Assembly: GCA_003601535.1 (NCBI GenBank)
Contig: PIXW01000182.1
Span: 1-6,515 of the forward strand
Source of the DNA: ANME-2 cluster archaeon
GTDB taxonomy: Archaea > Halobacteriota > Methanosarcinia > Methanosarcinales > Methanogasteraceae
Direction: 5' to 3'
Length of the DNA stretch: 6,515 bases
The stretch's first letter is position 1. Each line of letters begins with the position of its first letter. This document shows, one piece after another, positions 1-5,412 of this stretch. The translations under genes were made by a program, and so were the position numbers. The notes beneath the pieces are model-generated. The model was given only the letters and a program-made list of their open reading frames with translations. It ran no database searches and was not told where the DNA came from.

Positions 1-1139
1 AGAGGGGGAATCAGAATTAAGTTCAGGATGATATTCAGCAGGGCACATCCTCCAACAATGGCAGCCATTTGATTTTGCTTATTCATAGAAACAAGCATGA
101 AATCAATAGGCATGCATATAAAAATGAGGAGTGTATCCCATGCCAGTATCTGGAGAGCGATCACCGAATGAACGAATTGTTCGCCGTAAAGAAGGAGAAT
201 AATTTTATCTGCGAGCAATGTTATTCCTGTAGCAAGAGGTAAACCTAAAATCAATAGATACGTAAACGACTTCTCATATCCCCTTCTTAGCGACTCGTTT
301 GAGGATACATAATAACGTGCCATCAACGGGAAAATAGCATTCATAAAGAGCTGTGGAATTGGTTTAAACCCCAGAACTAATTTATATGCAGCGTTATACC
401 AGCCAACAACCGCGTCACCCTTCATCATCGAGAGCATCAACGTATCGATTCTTACATATATCAAACCAAAGATTGACAACAGACCCAATGGCAACGCAAT
501 CCTTATCGTGCTCTTCCAGAAATTCAGGTCCAGTTCTATCTGAGATTTCACGAACTTCTTTTCACAGATCAAAAAACTTATCAGGAAATCAAAGATACCG
601 GAGACGAGGAAAACCAGGGCAAGCTCCAACAGCCCATAACCCAACACCAGAACCAGCAATCCCAAAGAGACTCTTACCGCGTTCGATAGTACCGTGATGC
701 CTGATTCATATTTCATCTTTTCAAATGCACGGAATGTTACTTTAAAAGCGTCAGAAAAGGATAAAATAAGTATGTAGATGGCAAATAAATATGTAATATT
801 CTTTACATCTGCAGGATAACCCATTACATTGATTATTATTGTAATTAAAACGAAAATTATAAGAGATAATAATAAACGCATACTCAGGATGTTGTTCAGG
901 TATTTATCTGCCTGAGACTCATCTCTCGCAACCTCTCTGATCAGCAGCGTGTTGTACCCAAGGTCTGAAAAAACAGCAAAGACCGCTGTGAAAGCAAGAA
1001 CAAAGGAGTATTTTCCAAATGCAACATCCCCTAACTTTCTGGCGATGAAAATGGATAATACAAGCGATAGTATCACAACGATAAAATGAGCGGTAAATAA
1101 TGCCGCCATATTTCTGGCAATTCTCTGTACTGTGTTCAT
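1..1139 (-). CDS. Wzx-type polysaccharide/oligosaccharide flippase, C-terminus cut off by window edge
   Basis: This partial gene starts at ATG 1139 and stays open to base 1, giving 379 residues; the family usually has about 430-500, so the last membrane helices are missing. It should flip a lipid-linked oligosaccharide across the cytoplasmic membrane. The N-terminus carries the family pattern: helix at about 11-33, then ARKLGDVAFGKYSF (33-46), a second helix, then DLGYNTLLIREVAR (59-72). Further hydrophobic helices lie near 86-107, 115-130, 152-172, 174-192, 212-230, 293-311 and 330-350. The stretch IDTLMLSMMKGDAVVGWYNA (231-250), followed by AYKL and later FPLMARYY (270-277), is typical of polysaccharide biosynthesis proteins of the MOP superfamily. 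The start abuts the upstream stop (TAAATG, no gap) and has no clear Shine-Dalgarno, so translation is probably coupled to the preceding glycosyltransferase. The family call is secure; the substrate is unknown. Confidence 0.93.
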   Translation of the reverse strand, partial: MNTVQRIARNMAALFTAHFIVVILSLVLSIFIARKLGDVAFGKYSFVLAFTAVFAVFSDLGYNTLLIREVARDESQADKYLNNILSMRLLLSLIIFVLITIIINVMGYPADVKNITYLFAIYILILSFSDAFKVTFRAFEKMKYESGITVLSNAVRVSLGLLVLVLGYGLLELALVFLVSGIFDFLISFLICEKKFVKSQIELDLNFWKSTIRIALPLGLLSIFGLIYVRIDTLMLSMMKGDAVVGWYNAAYKLVLGFKPIPQLFMNAIFPLMARYYVSSNESLRRGYEKSFTYLLILGLPLATGITLLADKIILLLYGEQFVHSVIALQILAWDTLLIFICMPIDFMLVSMNKQNQMAAIVGGCALLNIILNLILIPP

Positions 1140-2027
1140 TTATCTAAAAACTTCATTGCGCACCTTTATGAAGATGTATCTGATCATACAGAGAATGATC
1201 CAGAATGTGTACGATGGAATCATATACAAACATCTTGCACCGAAGATTCTTGCTATGAAGATGCAATGATTCCTGAAGGTGTAATAATGTGTCCACGACA
1301 TCGAAGAAAGCCTGCATCCACCAGTATCGCCAACATTGTGATACGTTATCGCCTTTGGCTGGAAATAAAAATTATACCCATTATTTTTTATTCTGAAGTT
1401 GAGATCATTATCTTCGTGTATATAGGTACCCTTGTATTTTTCTGCAAATCCTCCGACCTCGTTGAGCACATCTCGTGGATATAAGGAGCATGCATGGATG
1501 GTTATAATATCTTCAATATCATCAGAATCGATTCCAAAGTTCCGTATGACGATACCGGTTCTTCTATCGAGGTCGCATGCTGTCTGCAACCTCTTCCGCC
1601 TCGCCTCAACAACCGAATTGAGAGGACCTGCAATCCCCATGTATTCGCCTATCAGTCTCGGAGCAATTCCACCAACCTTTTTTTCCTTTTTTAACTCATT
1701 ATATGTATCCACAAGAATCTCCAGACAATCCGGTTCCATGGTCAGATCATCCTCGATGAAAAAGATCAGATCGCCTCTGGAAAGAGCGATCGTAATATTT
1801 CTATTCCTGGGAAGCCCCTGATTGGTTTTGTTTCTATGATAACGAATTCTCGGATCGCCTGTATATGTTTCTACGATCGCTGATGTGTTATCGGTGGATG
1901 CGTCATCAGCAATGATCAGTTCCCAGTTGGTATATGATTGCGATAATACCGACTCGATGCACCTTGCTACCAGATCAGCCCTGTTGTAGGTTGGAAGGAT
2001 GATGGTTACATCACACAAACACACCAC
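1140..2027 (-). CDS. Family 2 glycosyltransferase (GT-A fold)
   Basis: This gene of up to 295 codons encodes a nucleotide-sugar-dependent inverting glycosyltransferase. Counting from the GTG at 2027, visible motifs are ILPTYNR (10-16), the nucleotide-binding DDASTDNT (41-48), IEDDL (91-95) standing in for the metal-binding DXD, and HEDNDLNFR (204-212), which fits the acceptor/catalytic-base region. A hydrophobic stretch near 266-288 followed by KVRNEVFR may anchor or attach the C-terminus to the membrane. The start is ambiguous. GTG 2027 overlaps the upstream gene by 17 bp, but the best Shine-Dalgarno (AAGGTG, 2025-2030) sits on top of that codon and is ideally placed for TTG 2018, which would give a protein beginning MCDVTIILPTYNR and an 8-bp overlap. 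The stop directly abuts the flippase start. The gene probably adds one sugar to the repeat unit or glycan; its donor and acceptor cannot be read from sequence. Confidence 0.93.
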   Translation of the reverse strand: MVCLCDVTIILPTYNRADLVARCIESVLSQSYTNWELIIADDASTDNTSAIVETYTGDPRIRYHRNKTNQGLPRNRNITIALSRGDLIFFIEDDLTMEPDCLEILVDTYNELKKEKKVGGIAPRLIGEYMGIAGPLNSVVEARRKRLQTACDLDRRTGIVIRNFGIDSDDIEDIITIHACSLYPRDVLNEVGGFAEKYKGTYIHEDNDLNFRIKNNGYNFYFQPKAITYHNVGDTGGCRLSSMSWTHYYTFRNHCIFIARIFGARCLYMIPSYTFWIILCMIRYIFIKVRNEVFR

Positions 2028-3195
2028 CTTCGTACACCTGCTCGGTCAGGTCTGCCATGTTCTCAATCGAATATCGTTTAACATCTTCCAGGGCATGTTC
2101 GCTCATCCTTTTTCGCACATTTTCATTCTTCAACAAATACAAAATATTTTCAAAAAAATCCTCTTTATTCTTTGCAAGCAGCCCTGTTCTGCCATGTTGC
2201 ACAACCATTCTGACCGATGGAATCGAATAAGCGACGCATGGCAGCCCGCTTGCCATCGCCTCCAGGAGAACAATGCCAAAACCCTCCATCTTCGATGGAA
2301 ACACAAAGATATCAGCCTGCTGATACTTTTTTATCAGATCATTCTTTGAAATTACACCTGTAAAGATAATCCTATCTCCAACTCCAAGTTTCTCAGAAAG
2401 ATTCTCTATGTTTTTTCTGAATCCGCCATCGCTTCCAACGATTGTCAGTGTAATATCTGGCTCGCTCTCCAGCAATGCAGGCATCATCTCGACCACATCC
2501 TGTACTCCCTTATATTTTTCGATTCTGCCGACAAAAAGCATATTTATACCATTTTTAACAGAATTTTCATCTTTTTTGTAGTTTTTTAAATCTATGGCAT
2601 TTGATATTATCTTTATCTTGTTTTCATCCCCACCCCTTTTGCAATACTGTTCGATCTGGTCCTCTGTGAGCGCGATGATCTTTGAGGAGTTCTTAAGAAG
2701 ATATCTTCCGAGACACAGATCATATATCTTTTTGAGGATTCTGGCAGTGAGAGGGAGGTCATCAGTGATGAGCATATCATGTCCTGTGAGAACAAAGGTT
2801 TTTCTTCTTTTTTTTGCAAGATAACACCCATAAACGCTGGATAGGTGATGATATCCGTGAGCATGAATGATATCATACTTTTCGATATTTTTTCTCAATT
2901 CTTTAAATAGATCAGGAGTCCAGATAAAACTCCAGAATCGAATGGCAACATTGAATCTTCTCACCTCTATTCCATCGATGATCTCTTTTTCCAATAGATC
3001 CGGGTTCTTGATTTTCTGTATAAGAAATGGAGGTTTGAGATATAAACATAGCACATCTTCGTTACCCAAACTGTTCAGTGTATACACAGTGACTTTATGC
3101 CCTCTTCTGACCAGTTCCCTGCTCAAAATGTGTACATGCTCTTGTGTGCCTCCAATCGAAGGGAAAAACCTGTGTTGCAGCATCAATATTCTCAT
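2011..3195 (-). CDS. Family 4 glycosyltransferase (GT-B fold, retaining)
   Basis: The 394-residue product matches the usual size of cytoplasmic GT4 enzymes, which transfer sugars from nucleotide donors onto lipid-linked or growing glycans. N-terminal acceptor domain: MRILMLQHRFFPSIGGTQEH with the glycine-rich SIGGTQEH (13-20), SRELVRRGHKVTVYT (25-39) and IIHAHG (109-114). C-terminal donor domain: ISNAIDL (197-203), FVGRIEKYKG (221-230), IVGSDGG (252-258), the signature EX7E motif with E304 and E312 in MEGFGIVLLEAMASGLP, and HGRTGLL near 333. I chose ATG 3195. A TTG at 3225 would add ten residues (MGRCDEESIC) that fit no family pattern, and the alignable protein begins exactly at MRIL. The gene follows a 72-bp interval with mini-ORFs; its 3' end overlaps the next glycosyltransferase. 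Some stretches are strongly AT-rich, for example around 2101-2160. Confidence 0.93.
   Translation of the reverse strand: MRILMLQHRFFPSIGGTQEHVHILSRELVRRGHKVTVYTLNSLGNEDVLCLYLKPPFLIQKIKNPDLLEKEIIDGIEVRRFNVAIRFWSFIWTPDLFKELRKNIEKYDIIHAHGYHHLSSVYGCYLAKKRRKTFVLTGHDMLITDDLPLTARILKKIYDLCLGRYLLKNSSKIIALTEDQIEQYCKRGGDENKIKIISNAIDLKNYKKDENSVKNGINMLFVGRIEKYKGVQDVVEMMPALLESEPDITLTIVGSDGGFRKNIENLSEKLGVGDRIIFTGVISKNDLIKKYQQADIFVFPSKMEGFGIVLLEAMASGLPCVAYSIPSVRMVVQHGRTGLLAKNKEDFFENILYLLKNENVRKRMSEHALEDVKRYSIENMADLTEQVYEGGVFV
2018..2030 (-). promoter_or_regulatory. Shine-Dalgarno deciding a TTG start for the distal family 2 glycosyltransferase
   Basis: Read on the minus strand, AAGGTG (2030-2025) lies within the last codons of the upstream family 4 gene. 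It overlaps the GTG at 2027 and immediately precedes the GTG at 2024, but is followed after six bases (GTGTGT) by TTG at 2018. Normal ribosome spacing therefore favours TTG 2018 as the start. This is inference from spacing. Confidence 0.45.
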
Positions 3196-3211
3196 GCAAA
3201 TACTCTCTTCA

Positions 3212-3271
3212 TCACACCTGCCCAAAAATCAGTGCTTTGAATCCTGATGGCTCGACCAGCAGAACCCTCAT
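3212..3271 (-). other. 19-codon mini-ORF with strong Shine-Dalgarno; gene relic or translation-coupling leader
   Basis: The ATG at 3271 overlaps the stop of the upstream glycosyltransferase as ATGA and is preceded by AAAGGAGATCT, a strong ribosome-binding site (GGAG 3276-3279). It encodes MRVLLVEPSGFKALIFGQV and stops at TGA 3212-3214. The first eight residues look like an authentic N-terminus of a Rossmann-like protein (for example a glycosyltransferase or B12-binding enzyme), yet the frame ends at once. It could be the stump of a deleted or frameshifted gene, or a short coupling peptide that carries ribosomes towards the next gene. No function is assigned. Confidence 0.4.
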
Positions 3272-4107
3272 AGATCTCCTTTCTTCAATTCGTAGAATGC
3301 TTTCGCGATCGACTGCAGTATAATTCCTGCACATATACTGATAACAAATAGCAATAGCAGGGCGAATGACAGTTCATGAATATCTGCGATCCACAGTCCC
3401 ATCAGCATAGCTGCACTGATCAGCAATCCTGATGTCCCAATGCACAATGAGCGGCTATGCAATATGCCAATCAGCACAAGGATTCCATGATGTACAGGAT
3501 TCTGGGAGGATGTGCTGCCAGAATCATAACTGCAGGTTATCGGCACCTCTCCGATCCTCAGATTGTGTTTCTTTGCCTGAAGGAGTATGTCTGAGCCAGC
3601 AGACATATCAGACCTTGTTATCTCTATAACTTTTATTGCTTTCCTCGAATATGCACGGAAACCACTCTGAGAATCTGACGTATTCACGCCACCCACCATA
3701 TTTGTCGCGATATCAAGCACCTTCATGCCAAATCTTCGGTACAGCGGGATGTGATGTCCATTATTATTCGGAAAGCGTGAGCCAATCACGACATCAAATC
3801 CATTATTCATCGCATGGATCAGATACGGAATCTCATCTGGATTATGCTGCCCATCAGCATCGAGAGTGATCATCATGTCCGCACCCATCTTTTTTGCGGT
3901 GTCAAAACACGTGCGGATGGCAGCACCATATCCTCTGTTTGTTTTGTGCCGCACCACGACAGCACCGTTTGTACTGGCAATCGCTGATGTTGCATCGGTG
4001 CTGCCATCATCCACCACGATCACCTGATCGACATGCTTTGATGCACCATCGACCACCTTCGCTATGTGTTCCTCCTCGTTGTATGCAGGCATGGCTGCTA
4101 TGATCAT
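3268..4107 (-). CDS. DPM1-like family 2 glycosyltransferase with two C-terminal membrane helices
   Basis: The 279-residue product resembles dolichol-phosphate mannose synthases and archaeal AglJ-type enzymes, which load a sugar onto dolichol phosphate at the cytoplasmic face. Motifs are MPAYNEEEH (6-14), VVDDGSTDAT (31-40), LDADGQHNPDEI (82-93, the metal-binding DXD), VIGSRF (107-112), DSQSGFRAYSR (145-155) and IGEVPITCSYDSG (185-197). Two hydrophobic helices follow at about 220-241 and 246-264, ending in a basic tail. I chose ATG 4107: the protein then begins MIIAAMPAYNEE as the family does, GGAG lies 8 nt upstream, and a TATA box predicts transcription from about 4125. The open frame reaches back to 4242, but this would cross the promoter and overlap the divergent gene. 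This is the first gene of the glycan operon. Which sugar and lipid it uses is unknown. Confidence 0.93.
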   Translation of the reverse strand: MIIAAMPAYNEEEHIAKVVDGASKHVDQVIVVDDGSTDATSAIASTNGAVVVRHKTNRGYGAAIRTCFDTAKKMGADMMITLDADGQHNPDEIPYLIHAMNNGFDVVIGSRFPNNNGHHIPLYRRFGMKVLDIATNMVGGVNTSDSQSGFRAYSRKAIKVIEITRSDMSAGSDILLQAKKHNLRIGEVPITCSYDSGSTSSQNPVHHGILVLIGILHSRSLCIGTSGLLISAAMLMGLWIADIHELSFALLLLFVISICAGIILQSIAKAFYELKKGDL

Positions 4108-4115
4108 GGGTTTTG

Positions 4116-4119
4116 CTCC
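4116..4119 (-). promoter_or_regulatory. Shine-Dalgarno GGAG for the first glycan-operon gene
   Basis: GGAG is read on the minus strand eight bases before ATG 4107. It sits inside the short leader predicted from the TATA box and fixes the start against the longer open frame up to 4242. Confidence 0.7.
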
Positions 4120-4147
4120 GGGATGGTATGCTGATGTCACATAACCG

Positions 4148-4154
4148 ATATAAA
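4148..4154 (-). promoter_or_regulatory. Archaeal TATA box of the glycan operon
   Basis: The minus-strand element reads CTTTATATC and matches the archaeal TTTATAT core. Its centre near 4151 predicts transcription from about 4125, giving a leader of about 18 nt that contains the GGAG ribosome-binding site before ATG 4107. The same bases read ATATAAA on the plus strand, 45-50 bp before the divergent ATG at 4199, so the element might serve both directions. No other promoter of this quality was noticed inside the operon. Confidence 0.6.
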
Positions 4155-4162
4155 GGTGATGG

Positions 4163-4181
4163 TTAATCATTAATTGATTAA
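4163..4181. repeat. Perfect inverted repeat in the divergent promoter, candidate operator
   Basis: The arms TTAATCA (4163-4169) and TGATTAA (4175-4181) are separated by TTAAT. The repeat lies just upstream of the glycan-operon TATA box and near the expected transcription start of the protease gene. A further ATTGAT recurs at 4173-4178 and 4193-4198, 20 bp apart, about two helical turns. This is the arrangement expected for a dimeric winged-helix or HTH regulator site, but no regulator gene is in view and the AT-rich context raises the chance of coincidence. Confidence 0.45.
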
Positions 4182-4198
4182 GAATGTGACAGATTGAT

Positions 4199-4951
4199 AT
4201 GGCACCAAACAAAACAGTGATTCCATTGCTTTTCATCATCATCGGAGAAGCAATGATATTTCATGGATTGGTTGCCTATGGTATAGCAATCCATATATTG
4301 AATTTATTTTTTATTTATCTTTTGATAATCAAGAAAGAAGATGATGCAGCATTGATGCAAAAATCATCGCTGCTGCCATTGTTGAGAATCGTAAGTATAG
4401 CAATGCCTGTTTTTCCGACCACACTATACTGGTATCTGCTGGTATGCGGCGCAATACTTCCAGCAATCTACGTCATCATAAAAATGCAGCGATTGACATA
4501 CAACGAACTCGGTATTGGCAGCATTTCACCTAAATACATCCCGGTATCGATTGTAATTGGATTCTTTGTTGCTTTGATCGAACACCAGATCATCAATCCT
4601 GTGCCGCTTTTGTCACGTATAGATATTAATAATATTGATAATATTATAATTTTTATATTGATAATGATAGTCGTCGCATCGGTTGAGGAGGTCATGTTCA
4701 GATCGCTCATACAGACCGCATTTGAGCAGAAATATGGCGCACATTATGGATTGCTCATGACCAGTGTACTTTATGGTGTTATGCATTCTGGATATGGCAG
4801 TGGATCAGAAATAGCATTCGGAATTCTTGCAGGATTGATTCTCGGACGTATCTTCCAGAAAACGAGAAGTTTACCATTTGTCGTGATGATTCACGGTTTT
4901 GAAGAGATTTTTTTGTTTTCTAATATGTTTGCACTTCAGATACAACAATAA
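4199..4951 (+). CDS. CPBP family (CAAX/Abi-type) intramembrane metalloprotease
   Basis: The 250-residue polytopic protein belongs to the Rce1/CPBP family of glutamate-dependent membrane proteases. Hydrophobic helices lie near 6-22, 25-44, 60-72, 76-94, 113-130, 148-163, 183-196, 205-219 and 227-241. Motif 1 is EEVMFR (163-168), motif 2 YGVMH (192-196), and motif 3 HGFEE beginning at H232. The catalytic E163/E164, R168, H196 and H232 are all present. The usual Asn/Asp four residues after the last histidine is Glu (E236), a small departure. It is transcribed away from the glycan operon and shares its 91-bp control region; there is no clear Shine-Dalgarno, only a weak GTGA 9 nt before ATG 4199. 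Family members process prenylated proteins, peptides or sorted surface proteins. A role in surface-protein maturation is suggested only by context. Its 3' end overlaps a convergent small ORF by 32 bp. Confidence 0.9.
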   Translation: MAPNKTVIPLLFIIIGEAMIFHGLVAYGIAIHILNLFFIYLLIIKKEDDAALMQKSSLLPLLRIVSIAMPVFPTTLYWYLLVCGAILPAIYVIIKMQRLTYNELGIGSISPKYIPVSIVIGFFVALIEHQIINPVPLLSRIDINNIDNIIIFILIMIVVASVEEVMFRSLIQTAFEQKYGAHYGLLMTSVLYGVMHSGYGSGSEIAFGILAGLILGRIFQKTRSLPFVVMIHGFEEIFLFSNMFALQIQQ

Positions 4952-5126
4952 CTAAAAAAATAATGAGTAAGGGCAGTATCGCGATGCTGAAACTATATGA
5001 AAGTTCCCTATCCCACCGTTCGGTCACAGATAGTACCTCAGACACAGAAAGCAGCATCGCCAGTGCTATGGTGATCATCGTGCACGGAATGGAATTCGGT
5101 AGATCGATCAGCGCGCACGTTATCAT
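4920..5126 (-). CDS. Hypothetical 68-residue membrane protein with two predicted helices
   Basis: I do not recognise the family. The product has a short polar start (MITCALIDLPNS), a hydrophobic segment at about 13-29, a charged connector (VTERWDRELSYS) and a second helix at about 45-63 rich in Ile, Leu and Val, ending SEVQTY. The two helices with a charged loop of about 15 residues suggest a hairpin with both ends on the same side. The case for a real gene is the TATA element TTTATAA (5149-5155) centred 26 bp before ATG 5126, which would give a leaderless transcript, an archaeal habit. It lies downstream of, and in the same direction as, the BatD-like gene, and its 3' end overlaps the convergent protease gene by 32 bp. 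It could also be chance, since it is short and lacks a ribosome-binding site. Confidence 0.5.
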   Translation of the reverse strand: MITCALIDLPNSIPCTMITIALAMLLSVSEVLSVTERWDRELSYSFSIAILPLLIIFLVIVVSEVQTY

Positions 5127-5148
5127 GGGCTGGAATCGATTCCTGCAC

Positions 5149-5155
5149 TTATAAA
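5149..5155 (-). promoter_or_regulatory. TATA box for a leaderless transcript of the 68-codon gene
   Basis: The minus strand reads GGAGATAGATTTATAAG, a purine-rich stretch resembling a BRE followed by TTTATAA. Its centre near 5152 lies 26 bp from the A of ATG 5126, the canonical archaeal TATA-to-start distance. On the plus strand the same site reads CTTATAAAT, about 40 bp ahead of a short plus ORF at 5192. Confidence 0.45.
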
Positions 5156-5191
5156 TCTATCTCCACTGGATATCGTTTGCGACATAAATAT

Positions 5192-5356
5192 ATGCTCGAG
5201 GTGCCTGCGGATATCTGCGACAGAGTTGCGAGCGCATCCGAGCTTCAGGTCGCGTCTGTTCCTGTGCTCGAGCATCCGATCATAAGGGATGATGATGAGT
5301 GTGTAACCTACCATTCTGGTAGGTTATTTACTGTGGGATTTAAGTTGCGTCGATGA
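5192..5356 (+). CDS. Doubtful 54-residue hypothetical ORF
   Basis: This short plus frame begins MLEVPADICDRVASASEL and ends GFKLRR. I recognise no family. In its favour are soluble-protein-like composition with an acidic middle (RDDDE), a TATA-like CTTATAAAT at 5148-5156, and a frame that stays open far upstream (from 5075). Against it are no Shine-Dalgarno, a perfect hairpin spanning codons near its end (5304-5326), and a competing minus frame over the same bases. Treat it as a candidate only; it may equally be decayed sequence. Confidence 0.22.
   Translation: MLEVPADICDRVASASELQVASVPVLEHPIIRDDDECVTYHSGRLFTVGFKLRR
5304..5326. repeat. Perfect hairpin with 9-bp arms
   Basis: TAACCTACC (5304-5312) and GGTAGGTTA (5318-5326) are exact reverse complements around a five-base ATTCT loop. 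It lies about 87 bp beyond the stop of the BatD-like gene. Neither side is followed by a strong T-tract (the plus side continues with TTTACTG), so it is not a convincing archaeal terminator. A protein-binding site or RNA structure is possible. Confidence 0.6.
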
Positions 5357-5412
5357 GTGCATCCTACTGATGCTTACTCTTGAGACCCCCAGACCAAAGA
5401 AGCTATCCAATA
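5357..5412. other. Short non-coding gap after the BatD-like gene
   Basis: I see no convincing gene, tRNA or terminator here. The interval separates the TAG of the minus-strand membrane protein (5413-5415) from the unresolved hairpin/small-ORF region. Confidence 0.4.

Noticed and set aside
386..697. 103-codon plus ORF
   Set aside because: It is antisense to the flippase gene, which has clear family motifs and membrane helices throughout this stretch. The plus peptide is a Ser/Arg-rich shadow.
1432..1821. 129-codon plus ORF
   Set aside because: It is antisense to the distal family 2 glycosyltransferase, whose motifs cover the same bases; the plus peptide shows no recognisable domain.
1999..2349. 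116-codon plus ORF
   Set aside because: It is antisense to the donor domain of the family 4 glycosyltransferase, including the EX7E motif, so it is a shadow frame.
5123..5314. 63-codon minus ORF joined to the 68-codon ORF by ATGA
   Set aside because: Its start lies in the loop region of the hairpin, it has no ribosome-binding site, the peptide resembles no family, and the downstream ORF has its own promoter. It is kept only as an alternative in the findings.
5304..5330. Intrinsic terminator for the minus-strand membrane protein
   Set aside because: The stem is perfect, but no T-tract follows on the minus strand and only a broken one follows on the plus strand; archaeal termination depends mainly on T-tracts.
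5289..5370. Possible C/D box guide RNA on the plus strand (ATGATGA at 5289-5298, CTGA at 5367-5370)
   Set aside because: The boxes are about 70 nt apart, the internal D' box is imperfect, and a strong hairpin lies between them. The geometry does not fit an archaeal C/D RNA.
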